From: DTU018 sp003444615
GTDB lineage: Bacteria > Bacillota > Syntrophomonadia > Syntrophomonadales > Syntrophomonadaceae
Assembly (NCBI GenBank): GCA_049656905.1
Contig: JBASMO010000221.1
Span: forward strand, 1 to 34,315
Length of the DNA stretch: 34,315 nt
Direction: 5' to 3'
A program made the translations under genes and the position numbers. The notes under the pieces were generated by a model. It ran no database searches, was not told the origin of the DNA, and was given only the letters and a program-made list of their open reading frames with translations. Below are positions 1 to 6,985 of this stretch, in pieces; position 1 is the first letter of the stretch; each line of letters begins with the position of its first letter.

Positions 1-702
1 CCCACTTGGTGCTCTTACCTACATCCTTTCCGGCTTTGGGCATAAGTTCAAAAACCGTTACTTCCTTGTTGCCTTTGAATAATAACTCGCGCAGTCTTTC
101 CGGGGTTTGAGCATCATGCTTAAATAGAAAATAGAGTGTTTCAGGTGAAATAGTTCCTTTTTCCGCAATGAAATGGGCTGTTTCCAGCCCCACGGAGCCT
201 CCACCAATAATGGCAACTTTGCGTCCCAGCTGGGGATTGTTTTTCAATACTTCCCAGGCAGAGAAGCTTCCTGGACATTTTTAATATCTTCAAGAGTCAT
301 TTCCTTGGTTTGAGAACCGCTAAATACTGAGAATATAGAAGTAGGGGCAATAGGCTGTTGGTTCATTATTTGTATGGGTTTAACATAGGCGCCTCCATGA
401 AAAAGCTGAATCCATGCTTTGGCACCGTAGTTTTGAATTGCTTTGGCTAGTTCGGCGAAAGAAGGTATGGCTTCATCTGAATTAATAGAGGGCCCGGCCA
501 ATCCTAGTCCCATTTCACCTATTCCAACTGGTCCTACGGTAACAATGCCGGCGCCACCTTTGGCCCTTTCCACATAGTAGTTCACATACCGGTTGTTTAG
601 CTTTCCATCCATGGAGTACCACACACCCATGGATGGGTAGACGATCCTGTTTTTTATCTCCGTTTTATTAATTTTTATGGGGCTAAACAGGGTTTCAAAC
701 AT
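1..702 (-). pseudogene. NADH:flavin oxidoreductase / 2,4-dienoyl-CoA reductase-like gene with a large internal deletion (runs off window)
   Basis: The first ~150 codons from ATG 702 (MFETLFSPIKI...) are the N-terminal FMN-barrel part of the old-yellow-enzyme family, including the LFHGG segment and MTLEDI. SD GGAGG lies 7 nt before this ATG, which favours it over an in-frame ATG at 738. The frame then hits a stop near 244. In another minus frame, from about 272 to position 1, the protein continues as a Rossmann NAD(P)-binding domain (GRKVAIIGGGSVGLETA). Intact relatives have several hundred residues between these parts: the rest of the barrel and the Fe-S cluster cysteines. The gene has therefore lost its middle and changed frame at about 260-275. 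The family reduces enoyl or dienoyl thioesters and other enones. This copy should be inactive. The family call is strong; the exact substrate is unknown. Confidence 0.8.
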
Positions 703-955
703 TATTGGCCTCCGGATTCTAATCTGTTTGGCTTTCATTTACATGAAATTTTTGGTTATCACCTTTATATGAAAATTAAAGCCGATCTATTCAAACAGAA
801 TTGATAAATTGTGCTATTTATTCCCAGCCTGGAAATTCCTTCCAATTAATATGTAAAGGCAACATAGCCTTCTTTCCGCGGACACTTAGGCGTTTCTTTA
901 TGTTAAGCCCACAAAGAATGGGCATTTCGATTACACATCAGCTGGTGTCCACCGC

Positions 956-1144
956 CTAAAGATCTAACATCTTTATTGCAATCAGAAAACCGATCGAACC
1001 TCCAATTAACCAAAAAACCGTAAATCGAACCAAATACTCTATATCGGTGTAACCAGTGATCAAGTGTTGACCAATTCCATATAGGGTAGCCCCCAATAAG
1101 CCGCCCGCGGCTATGCTCAGGAAACGTTTTAGGTTTTTGGGCAT
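956..1144 (-). CDS. Small two-helix membrane protein, unknown function
   Basis: This 62-residue protein starts MPKNLKRF and is then almost entirely hydrophobic. Two membrane helices are likely (about residues 8-30 and 39-58). A clear SD (AGGTGAGG) lies 4 nt before the ATG, which supports real translation. The segment LLGATLYGIGQHLITG resembles LIGTIIYKAGKYLVTG of the small protein at 2077-2271, so the two look like diverged duplicates. I recognise no family. Confidence 0.5.
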   Translation of the reverse strand: MPKNLKRFLSIAAGGLLGATLYGIGQHLITGYTDIEYLVRFTVFWLIGGSIGFLIAIKMLDL

Positions 1145-1163
1145 TAAACCTCACCTGCCTAAT

Positions 1164-1300
1164 CTATTCACTTCCCTGTGGTGTTTTGAAAACGAGCACT
1201 GGAATTTTCCTCTCAGACTGGCTTTCTGCATAGGCTTTAAGTGTTGTAAAGGCGGCTAGGACGTAAAATATTGTGCTTAATTTTTTGGTGATTGGTTGTA
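1164..1300 (-). pseudogene. Possible gene remnant: reading frame without a start codon
   Basis: Read on the minus strand, an open frame ending at TAG 1164 encodes a sensible stretch: ITKKLSTIFYVLAAF, then TLKAYAESQ and KIPVLVFKTPQGSE. It looks like a basic N-terminus, one hydrophobic helix and a short polar tail. No ATG, GTG or TTG in a usable place starts it, and an in-frame stop lies shortly upstream. It ends 20 nt before the start of the small membrane gene at 1144. It may be a decayed small membrane or exported protein, or chance. Confidence 0.25.
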
Positions 1301-1357
1301 ACCTGGGGATAAAACGATGGCGTTTTTAGAGGGACTCAACTTAGCTTGTGAATCATT

Positions 1358-1630
1358 CTACAAATGTAACATACTTAAAAGACCTAATAGGCCCGAGAGG
1401 TATTTGAAACCATTAAATAGTATTAAAGCCATAAGAAGCAGTCGGAATGATTGCCAAAAGGTTATTGGGTTTAACGAAAATGTATCAGGCATGGTTATAT
1501 TCCACAGGTATTGAAAAAGTGACGTTATTATAAATATTAACAAGGGTATTAAAAGCAAGTAATACAGTAAGGCCATATAGAATCTACTCCTTATTAAAAT
1601 GCCATTTAGGTTTATTTCTCTAATGTGCAT
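1358..1630 (-). CDS. Small membrane protein, unknown function
   Basis: From ATG 1630 this is a 90-residue protein (MHIREINLNGILI...) with two strong hydrophobic segments: MALLYYLLLIPLLIFIITSL at about residues 19-38, and a second helix around 63-85. The start at 1630 has an SD (AAGGA) at good spacing. The same frame stays open up to an ATG at 1804, giving 148 residues, but that start has no SD and its extra N-terminus is not membrane-like. I prefer 1630. No family recognised. Confidence 0.45.
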   Translation of the reverse strand: MHIREINLNGILIRSRFYMALLYYLLLIPLLIFIITSLFQYLWNITMPDTFSLNPITFWQSFRLLLMALILFNGFKYLSGLLGLLSMLHL

Positions 1631-1829
1631 ATTGTTTCCTTTTTTGGAAATGTTTTTTACGAAGTGACCGGTGAGAGGATCAGGTCCCTTTATTAACCAG
1701 AGCCAGCTTTCCGGTCTTTTGTGTCCTCTGGCGTATCGCTGAGAAGTATTGTAATTACCTGCTATTTGCGCAACAATTAAGGGAATAAGGCTATACTGAA
1801 CCATAGTTATTTATCCAACTTATAAGTAA

Positions 1830-1987
1830 TCAAAGAACCGTGCCGCCTGCTATACTTTCAGAGGAAAACAGTTTAACGATTGGACTTATGGGCATAAGTT
1901 GGGCGTTGAGTATGGCCTTCATGACGATTGAGGCTATCAGAATTGTTAAATATAAAACAAGATTAAATCAATCGTTTTATTGCGCAT
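1830..1987 (-). pseudogene. Frameshifted small membrane-protein gene
   Basis: An ATG at 1987 opens MRNKTIDLILFYI and stops at once. One frame over, the message goes on without a break as LTILIASIVMKAILN, then AQLMPISPIVKLF and SSESIAGGTVL, to TGA at 1830. The joint lies in an AT-rich run near 1950. Together the pieces give a plausible ~50-residue protein with one membrane helix. No convincing SD is seen. It fits the run of small membrane genes around it, but could also be chance. Confidence 0.3.
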
Positions 1988-2076
1988 TCCAATGAAATAC
2001 CCGGTCTGGGATGCACTGTGTTATAACAATTATCGCATGCCTGTTATGTATAACTCTATATTAATGCATCACTATG

Positions 2077-2271
2077 TCAGCGACAGCGCGTTTTGTTAAC
2101 TATTATATAGACAAACAAACACCCTATAAATACTGGCACAGAGTCCATTATATCGCTGGCATCAAAATGCAATTCACCGGTCACTAAGTATTTTCCCGCT
2201 TTATATATTATTGTTCCTATCAACATACTTATAAGTATGCCTGTAACCGCTTTGAGATCACCTTTGTCCAT
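2077..2271 (-). CDS. Small two-helix membrane protein, unknown function
   Basis: Starting at ATG 2271 (MDKGDLKAVTG) the protein has 64 residues. It has two likely membrane helices, around GILISMLIGTIIYKAG and VPVFIGCLFVYIIV. A G-rich SD (GGGGGA) lies 8 nt before this ATG. An in-frame ATG at 2289 would add MRGTDY but is less well placed. The stretch IGTIIYKAGKYLVTG matches the small protein at 956-1144 in spacing and in the G, Y, L and TG positions, suggesting a duplication. Function unknown. Confidence 0.5.
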   Translation of the reverse strand: MDKGDLKAVTGILISMLIGTIIYKAGKYLVTGELHFDASDIMDSVPVFIGCLFVYIIVNKTRCR

Positions 2272-2392
2272 ATAATCGGTCCCCCGCATTCCATTTGGAG
2301 TTGTTCCTTGCCTATCTTGTAGTTATAGCTGGATGCTAAAACAATACCCCACCTTTTGTATCTGAATATTATGCCACTTTATTTACTCCTTC

Positions 2393-2842
2393 TCAGTTGA
2401 TTTCTGGTTGCTTATAAAGTGAATTTAACAGTACAAAGCCCCATAGTATGCCAGCTACTTTCGCCAAAGCTTGGTGGTACCCTAATATGTTACTGACTGC
2501 CGTCACCAATAGCGTTAATTGAGGAAGCAGTATACATATAATATAGGTCAGGACAAACAAAAGTCCGGGTAGACTAAGAACTACTAGACGGAGCCAATCC
2601 ACCTTCCATGCTCCATCCTGACGGGCTGTCTTTACTAATTGGGGCAAGGCCAAAAGCGACCCCACCAAAGCCGGAAATCCTATCATTACAAATAGAATCC
2701 ATAAATAGGGTGGTTGAAAGTTGTATGAATAAATGTTCTGATAATACCTGTTCAATTGCTCAACTTTAATTATTAAGAAACCGATGGCAGCTAGGTAAAT
2801 TATATAGCCCATTAATCGTTTGATATGGTAATTCACAAACAT
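2393..2842 (-). CDS. Polytopic membrane protein, unknown function
   Basis: This 149-residue protein has about four hydrophobic segments: residues 10-27, 46-67, 86-112 and 128-142. A polar loop carrying KTARQDGAWKVDW lies between the second and third. A G-rich SD (AAGGGGGG) abuts the ATG. It lies just downstream of the vanW-like gene on the same strand, with a gap of about 80 bp, so co-transcription is possible. I do not recognise a family. Confidence 0.6.
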   Translation of the reverse strand: MFVNYHIKRLMGYIIYLAAIGFLIIKVEQLNRYYQNIYSYNFQPPYLWILFVMIGFPALVGSLLALPQLVKTARQDGAWKVDWLRLVVLSLPGLLFVLTYIICILLPQLTLLVTAVSNILGYHQALAKVAGILWGFVLLNSLYKQPEIN

Positions 2843-2921
2843 CCCCCCTTAAATGTACAGTAAATAACTTGGTATACTTTTAATAACAACCTAACACTGT
2901 GTTGGCCTGCATGGCTGACCT

Positions 2922-3758
2922 TTAAGTTTCTCCTTTCTCAGGCAGCAAGGGCTGGTACATCATTATCGCCCGGTTGCTGCAAACGTGTTCATCCCCAACC
3001 TCGCTCCCGTTACCATTAATGATTTTACGGTAAAGCACGTTGCTGCGAATGTATCCACCCCACCAGGCCGCTTTTATGATATGCTCCCGTTCATATACCC
3101 TGTACCTGTATATCAACGGTTGGCTACAGCGCCATTCTCCATGCAAAAACTCATCATCCAGCCAAACCAAAAGCTGGTAGTCGGCCCCGGTATTGTTTTG
3201 TATCTGCAAATCTATATAGTTATAGCTAACCGTAGCCCCGCTGCCGAAAGGCTGTGTTCGGTTGCTATCGGGAAATACATCATAATTATGCCTCCATCGT
3301 TCGGTTACGGTTAGGGGTGTATGCAGCGTCATCCAGTAAATAAGATTTGATAATTGGCACAATCCCCCGCCCGTTCCCGGATCAAATCTGCCATTACACA
3401 GCACCATGCCCTTTAAATATCCCTTACGCTTGGTTGGTTTGCCTACCAGTTTCCAAAAGGAAAACACTTCTCCCGGTTTTAATATCAACCCGTTCATGGT
3501 CTGTCCCGCTAATTGAAGATTGGTAATTTTGTTGTATTGCAATTGCATGTCAACCTGGGACAGTTTTCGTAATAGAGGTGTTTGGTGGGTAAAAGCTAGA
3601 TAGGGGAGCGTCGAATTGCGGTAAGTATAACAAGCATATTTTGTACCAGAGGCTAGCCACTGCAGTTGGCGCCGCCAGGTATAGTAGATGCGGCCAAGCC
3701 TTAACCTAAGTTGACTACGCTGCAGGGGCTCTGGATCATGATTCCAAGACACCGACAC
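2922..3758 (-). CDS. vanW: VanW family protein
   Basis: The C-terminal two thirds carry the VanW domain: LKPGEVFSFWKLVGKPTKRKGY, NGRFDPGTGGGLCQLSNLIY, then HNYDVFPDSNRTQPFGSGA. VanW is an accessory gene of some glycopeptide-resistance clusters, but the family is widespread in Firmicutes without resistance and its biochemical role is not established. No other van gene is nearby, so resistance should not be inferred. The first ~70 residues are basic and lack an obvious signal peptide. Two starts are possible: ATG 3767, which touches the SD (GGGAGG), and GTG 3758, nine nt from it. I chose the GTG. The gene lies on the far side of the parS region from parB. Confidence 0.8.
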   Translation of the reverse strand: MSVSWNHDPEPLQRSQLRLRLGRIYYTWRRQLQWLASGTKYACYTYRNSTLPYLAFTHQTPLLRKLSQVDMQLQYNKITNLQLAGQTMNGLILKPGEVFSFWKLVGKPTKRKGYLKGMVLCNGRFDPGTGGGLCQLSNLIYWMTLHTPLTVTERWRHNYDVFPDSNRTQPFGSGATVSYNYIDLQIQNNTGADYQLLVWLDDEFLHGEWRCSQPLIYRYRVYEREHIIKAAWWGGYIRSNVLYRKIINGNGSEVGDEHVCSNRAIMMYQPLLPEKGET

Positions 3759-3881
3759 ACTTGCCATCCTCCCGAATCTCTTAGTCTCCTAAAACTTTAC
3801 GTAATTATTTTCTAAAACTTGCTATTTACAAACATGCCGCTTAGAATTACTCATTATTAACAACTTTTTGATAATCACCAG

Positions 3882-3897
3882 TGTTTCACGTGAAACA
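3882..3897. promoter_or_regulatory. parS centromere site 1 (perfect)
   Basis: TGTTTCACGTGAAACA is a perfect 16-bp match to the Firmicute parS consensus (TGTTNCACGTGAAACA), the palindrome on which ParB/Spo0J loads. It lies about 1 kb beyond the 3' end of parB, inside the intergenic region next to vanW. Confidence 0.93.
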
Positions 3898-4115
3898 TTG
3901 TAGTCTGCTAACCAGTGAAGAATGCCGTTTTTATGGAGGGAGTACTTATTCCCTCCAAAATAATCAAAAGTGAAACCGCAGCGGTACACCTGCTGGCTAT
4001 TGATCCTTTTTCATCATTTAGGAAGAAATCGAATTTAGCAGTGAAATGCAAATCTAATAGGCCACATAATCCATGCCCAATAATAACAAACATTGTTCAT
4101 TGCTGGTCGGCTTTA

Positions 4116-4324
4116 GCAGGAGTATTAGCCGGGCGAGTGACTTATGACGAGCCGCTGCAACACACGGCGAAACTGAGGGCTGCGAAGGGTCGCTCGAAAC
4201 AGGAGGTTTCGAGCAGCGAGGACTGAGTGCATGGCTGCCGAATTGCGAGCGGTCCGCTTCGCACCGAAGTAATCCGATGTGTTGTAGGCAAGGAGTCTTG
4301 GAGCGAGCTGGCTAACACTCCTGC
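4116..4324. repeat. Structured GC-rich element bounded by a 15-bp inverted repeat
   Basis: GCAGGAGTATTAGCC (4116-4130) and GGCTAACACTCCTGC (4310-4324) are complementary at 14 of 15 positions. Inside, 4155-4167 can pair with 4274-4287, and 4192-4214 forms a 9-bp perfect hairpin (GCTCGAAAC / GTTTCGAGC) with loop AGGAG. The whole ~210 bp can fold as one long interrupted stem, either as RNA or as a hairpin mobile element. It is much richer in G+C than the flanks. Open frames through it are explained by the composition and repeats. Origin unknown. Confidence 0.6.
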
Positions 4325-4594
4325 AAAGCAGTGGTTAGCGTCGATATAGAGATTACCACGCCCCAGACGGGGCTCGCAACTTTGGCCGCGACCGAAGGGA
4401 ACATCGGGAGTGCCGGAACGGCTTATGACAAAATAGTCGTCTTCTTTGTCACCGCGAGGGATTTTCATAGCAATTATCACCTGTAGCGCAGACCACGATG
4501 AATGAAAACCAATCATAGCCAGTAGGTTCTCCATGCGCACCTATTCCGCCGTCACGATATAGTTAACGGCTTGATGTGCGACTCAGGGGGTACC
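4325..4594. other. Non-coding structured stretch, no gene recognised
   Basis: This continues the GC-rich block between the two structured elements. It contains a perfect small hairpin at 4360-4373 (GCCCC-AGAC-GGGGC) and GCCGT/ACGGC arms around 4551-4569. A minus-strand frame is open through it (4142-4540), but it also spans the inverted-repeat element, matches no family I know and lacks a convincing SD. I treat the block as non-coding. Confidence 0.4.
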
Positions 4595-4741
4595 GGGCTA
4601 AACAAAACATCCTGTTTTGTAGCCCTCTTACGGACGTCCTGTCCCTCGCCTCCCCGACCTCCGCCCATCTTCACCGACTATATCGGATCCTACACCAAGG
4701 TGCTCATGGCCAACCTACTGCCATGAGGACAACTGTAAGAG
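4595..4741 (-). ncRNA. Candidate structured RNA with GGA-loop hairpins
   Basis: Read on the minus strand there is a hairpin at 4602-4620 with stem ACAAAAC/GTTTTGT and loop AGGAT. It is extended by GGGCT/AGCCC arms (4595-4599, 4621-4625). A second hairpin at 4632-4644 has stem GGAC/GTCC and loop AGGAC. A third hairpin occupies 4703-4727 (CTCATGGC/GCCATGAG). Distant arms CTCTTAC (4625-4631) and GTAAGAG (4735-4741) can close the whole. GGA recurs about six times in the strand. Hairpins with GGA in the loop are the known target shape of CsrA-type regulators. Transcription and function are inferred only; no promoter or terminator was found. Confidence 0.4.
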
Positions 4742-4790
4742 GTATTTTCACAACAATGACAAACCAGACTTGTTTTAAACCAAAACAGAA

Positions 4791-4806
4791 TGTTTCACGT
4801 GAATCA
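4791..4806. promoter_or_regulatory. parS centromere site 2 (one mismatch)
   Basis: TGTTTCACGTGAATCA differs from the parS consensus at one position (T for A at position 14). It lies 29 bp past the stop codon of parB. Having two sites in under 1 kb beside parB is typical of Firmicute origin regions. Confidence 0.85.
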
Positions 4807-4834
4807 TTTCTGTCTTTGATAAAAACCATAACCT

Positions 4835-5677
4835 CTATTCCAAGATCCCCATTAGTTCCAGAATTCTTTCTAAATCCTCATCGCTGTAAAAAGCTATTTC
4901 GATTTTGCCTCCTTTGCCCTGCCGGGTAACTGCCGCCCGGGTAGCAAAATGCTGCTGAATTTTTTCCTGAATCTCGATTAGTTCCACCGGCTTATCGGGG
5001 GGAATATTGAGTTTGATCTGTTTCTTTTTCACCTTAGATTCGACCTGTCTTACGGTCATTTTGTTCTCCGCTATTTCCTTAGCAGCTGCCAATTGCTGTT
5101 CGGCCGATGGTAGTGATAATAATGGGCGAACATGCCCGGCATTCAATTGGCCTTCTTCCAGCATCTGTAGTATTTCCTCAGGCAGGTTTAGAATGCGCAT
5201 GGTGTTGGCTACATATGCTCTGCTCTTGCCGATCCTCTCGGCAATAACTTCCTGTGTGTATCCAAACTGATCTGCCAATCTCCGGTAAGCTCTTGCTTCC
5301 TCCACAACAGTCAGATCATCCCGCTGAATATTTTCTATTAAAGTTATCTCCGCCGCTTTCTGATCGTCAATGTCACGAACTACTACAGGAATAAAAGATA
5401 AACCCGCCAGTTGAGCGGCCCGCCAGCGCCGCTCCCCAGCAATTATTTCATATCCGTTTTTAAGGGGGCGAACCAACACTGGCTGCAATATTCCATGCTC
5501 TTTTATGGAATCAGCTAATTCCTGTAACGATTCTTCTTCAAATCTTTTCCGAGGCTGATCGGCACGGGGATGTATCTCGTCAATATTCATCTCGCGCACC
5601 GGTTCATAATCTCCATCCATCGTTCCTGCCAGTAGGGCGTCAAGTCCTCTTCCCAAGCCGCGCTCCTTTTTTGACAC
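4835..5677 (-). CDS. parB: Chromosome-partitioning protein ParB (Spo0J)
   Basis: ParB is a CTP-dependent DNA clamp that loads at parS, spreads, and with ParA and SMC orients and separates chromosome origins. The 280-residue protein has the N-terminal RGLGRGLDALL segment that contacts ParA. It also has the CTP-binding/ParB N domain with GERRWRA (~residues 81-87) and a central helix-turn-helix (TQEVIAERIGKSRAYVANTM), followed by a dimerisation domain. The start is GTG 5677, inside the end of parA (38-bp overlap), with SD AAGGAGG 9 nt upstream. That arrangement predicts translational coupling. Two parS sites lie just downstream. Confidence 0.95.
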   Translation of the reverse strand: MSKKERGLGRGLDALLAGTMDGDYEPVREMNIDEIHPRADQPRKRFEEESLQELADSIKEHGILQPVLVRPLKNGYEIIAGERRWRAAQLAGLSFIPVVVRDIDDQKAAEITLIENIQRDDLTVVEEARAYRRLADQFGYTQEVIAERIGKSRAYVANTMRILNLPEEILQMLEEGQLNAGHVRPLLSLPSAEQQLAAAKEIAENKMTVRQVESKVKKKQIKLNIPPDKPVELIEIQEKIQQHFATRAAVTRQGKGGKIEIAFYSDEDLERILELMGILE

Positions 5678-6431
5678 GCTCTAACACCTCCTTGGCCAAT
5701 TCCGCATATACTTCTGCTCCCCGGGAACGCGGATCATATAGCATAATTGGTTTTCCATGACTGGGCGCTTCACTAAGCCTAATGTTTCTCGGTATTATGG
5801 TTCGATAGATCTCCTTGCGAAAGTGTTTCTTAACTTCGTCCACTACCTGAATAGACAAGTTGGTTCGTCCATCGAACATGGTAAAAACAATTCCTTCGAG
5901 TGTTAATTGTGGATTTAATCGTTTTCTTATCCGCTGAAGGGTATCCATTAGCTGAGTAAGGCCTTCTAACGCATAATATTCACACTGCAATGGTACCAAA
6001 ACAGAATCAGCCGCCACTAGTCCGTTCAAAGTAAGCAATCCTAGTGATGGGGGACAGTCAATAAAAATATAATCGTATCTATCCCTTATAGGCTCTATAG
6101 CTTCGCGCAAGGCCGCTTCTCTGTTTTCCTGGGCTACTAACTCTACCTCGGCACCAGCTAGTTGTATAGTTGCCGGTAAAAGATGAAGGCGATTTATTCG
6201 TGTCTGCGTAATAACCTGCTGAGGCTGGAGTCCATTAATAAGCAGGTCATAAATACATACTTTTAATCTTCTCCGCTGTACCCCCAGCCCGCTGGTAGCA
6301 TTGCCCTGGGGGTCGGCATCAATAAGCAATACCTTATATCCTTCCTGAGCTATGTATCCTGCCAGGTTAATGGCAGTAGTAGTTTTGCCCACTCCGCCTT
6401 TTTGATTTGCAATTGCTATTACCTTTGACAT
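5640..6431 (-). CDS. parA: Chromosome-partitioning ATPase ParA (Soj)
   Basis: This deviant-Walker ATPase binds nucleoid DNA as an ATP dimer, is stimulated by ParB, and in Firmicutes also regulates DnaA activity at the origin. The 263-residue protein starts MSKVIAIANQ and has the deviant Walker A KGGVGKTT at residues 11-18. The A' motif LLIDADPQGN and Walker B FIDCPPSLG follow. The length is normal for short chromosomal Soj proteins, which lack the extra N-terminal domain of many plasmid ParAs. It overlaps parB and begins that operon. Its neighbour upstream is a divergent CoA-transferase operon rather than noc. Confidence 0.95.
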   Translation of the reverse strand: MSKVIAIANQKGGVGKTTTAINLAGYIAQEGYKVLLIDADPQGNATSGLGVQRRRLKVCIYDLLINGLQPQQVITQTRINRLHLLPATIQLAGAEVELVAQENREAALREAIEPIRDRYDYIFIDCPPSLGLLTLNGLVAADSVLVPLQCEYYALEGLTQLMDTLQRIRKRLNPQLTLEGIVFTMFDGRTNLSIQVVDEVKKHFRKEIYRTIIPRNIRLSEAPSHGKPIMLYDPRSRGAEVYAELAKEVLERVKKGARLGKRT

Positions 6432-6985
6432 TGACCAATCGCCCTTTCTAGTCCCTAACCTAAAATTACTTCGCCTGCTTGACTAATAAATCCTGCTAAT
6501 GAAAACAAACTGTTCACGTATAACAACCATTTTGTATTTGACTAAGAGCTAACCTAATCATCTTATTGCCCTTCTTGATAAAGATTAAAGTTTATTCTAC
6601 GTGAGTTTTTCCTTGGTTGGCTCTTTACGATATCACTGTGCGCCTTTTGGCTCTATGTCATAACCTGCTCTACTTATCTCGTTTTATGATATTGCTTTTT
6701 CTGCGTTTATGCTATGTTTTTGTCATATTATTCCGTTTTCTGAGCTATTTCTAATTTTCTTGTTGTTAGCTAACTGTTATCTATTTATAATATATTTATT
6801 ACATACGGTGATTTTCTATTTTCGGAAAATTTACACTAGTCGCTGTTTAATGGGAGTTTTGCATAAACCAGCAATATTTCTCCTTATTATGATCTCAATC
6901 GAAAGCGGAACTCGTTTGGGGGGGGTGATTCGAGCCGGTCTTCTTATGCTCTCTCTTACTTAAATAAATAAGGAGGTTCATCTTT
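6432..6985. other. Divergent intergenic region between parA and the CoA-transferase operon
   Basis: About 550 bp, AT-rich and pyrimidine-rich on the plus strand, must hold the promoters of both parA (leftward) and the CoA-transferase operon (rightward). A plausible plus promoter is TTGACT (6538-6543) with 17 bp to TCTTAT, but it lies more than 400 bp from the gene. A closer, weaker candidate is TTGCAT near 6860. An 84-codon frame at 6709-6963 has no SD and looks like chance in T-rich DNA. No RNA or repeat was recognised. Confidence 0.4.

Noticed and set aside
2922..3758. Glycopeptide resistance from vanW
   Set aside because: No vanA/B ligase, vanH, vanX or regulators nearby; VanW-like proteins are common without resistance.
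4142..4540. 132-codon open frame on the minus strand, and 3915-4226 and 4576-4929 on the plus strand
   Set aside because: They run through inverted repeats or the parS/parB flank, resemble no family and lack usable SD sites. The GC-rich repeats explain the lack of stops.
4571..4600. Group II intron 5' end (GTGCGACTC)
   Set aside because: No domain V, no reverse transcriptase and no matching 3' end were found within the window.
6507..6524. Possible third parS (TGTTCACGTATAACA)
   Set aside because: One base is missing and two more differ from the consensus, so ParB binding is unlikely.
6709..6963. 84-codon hydrophobic frame upstream of the CoA-transferase operon
   Set aside because: T-rich DNA gives hydrophobic codons by chance; no SD and no family.
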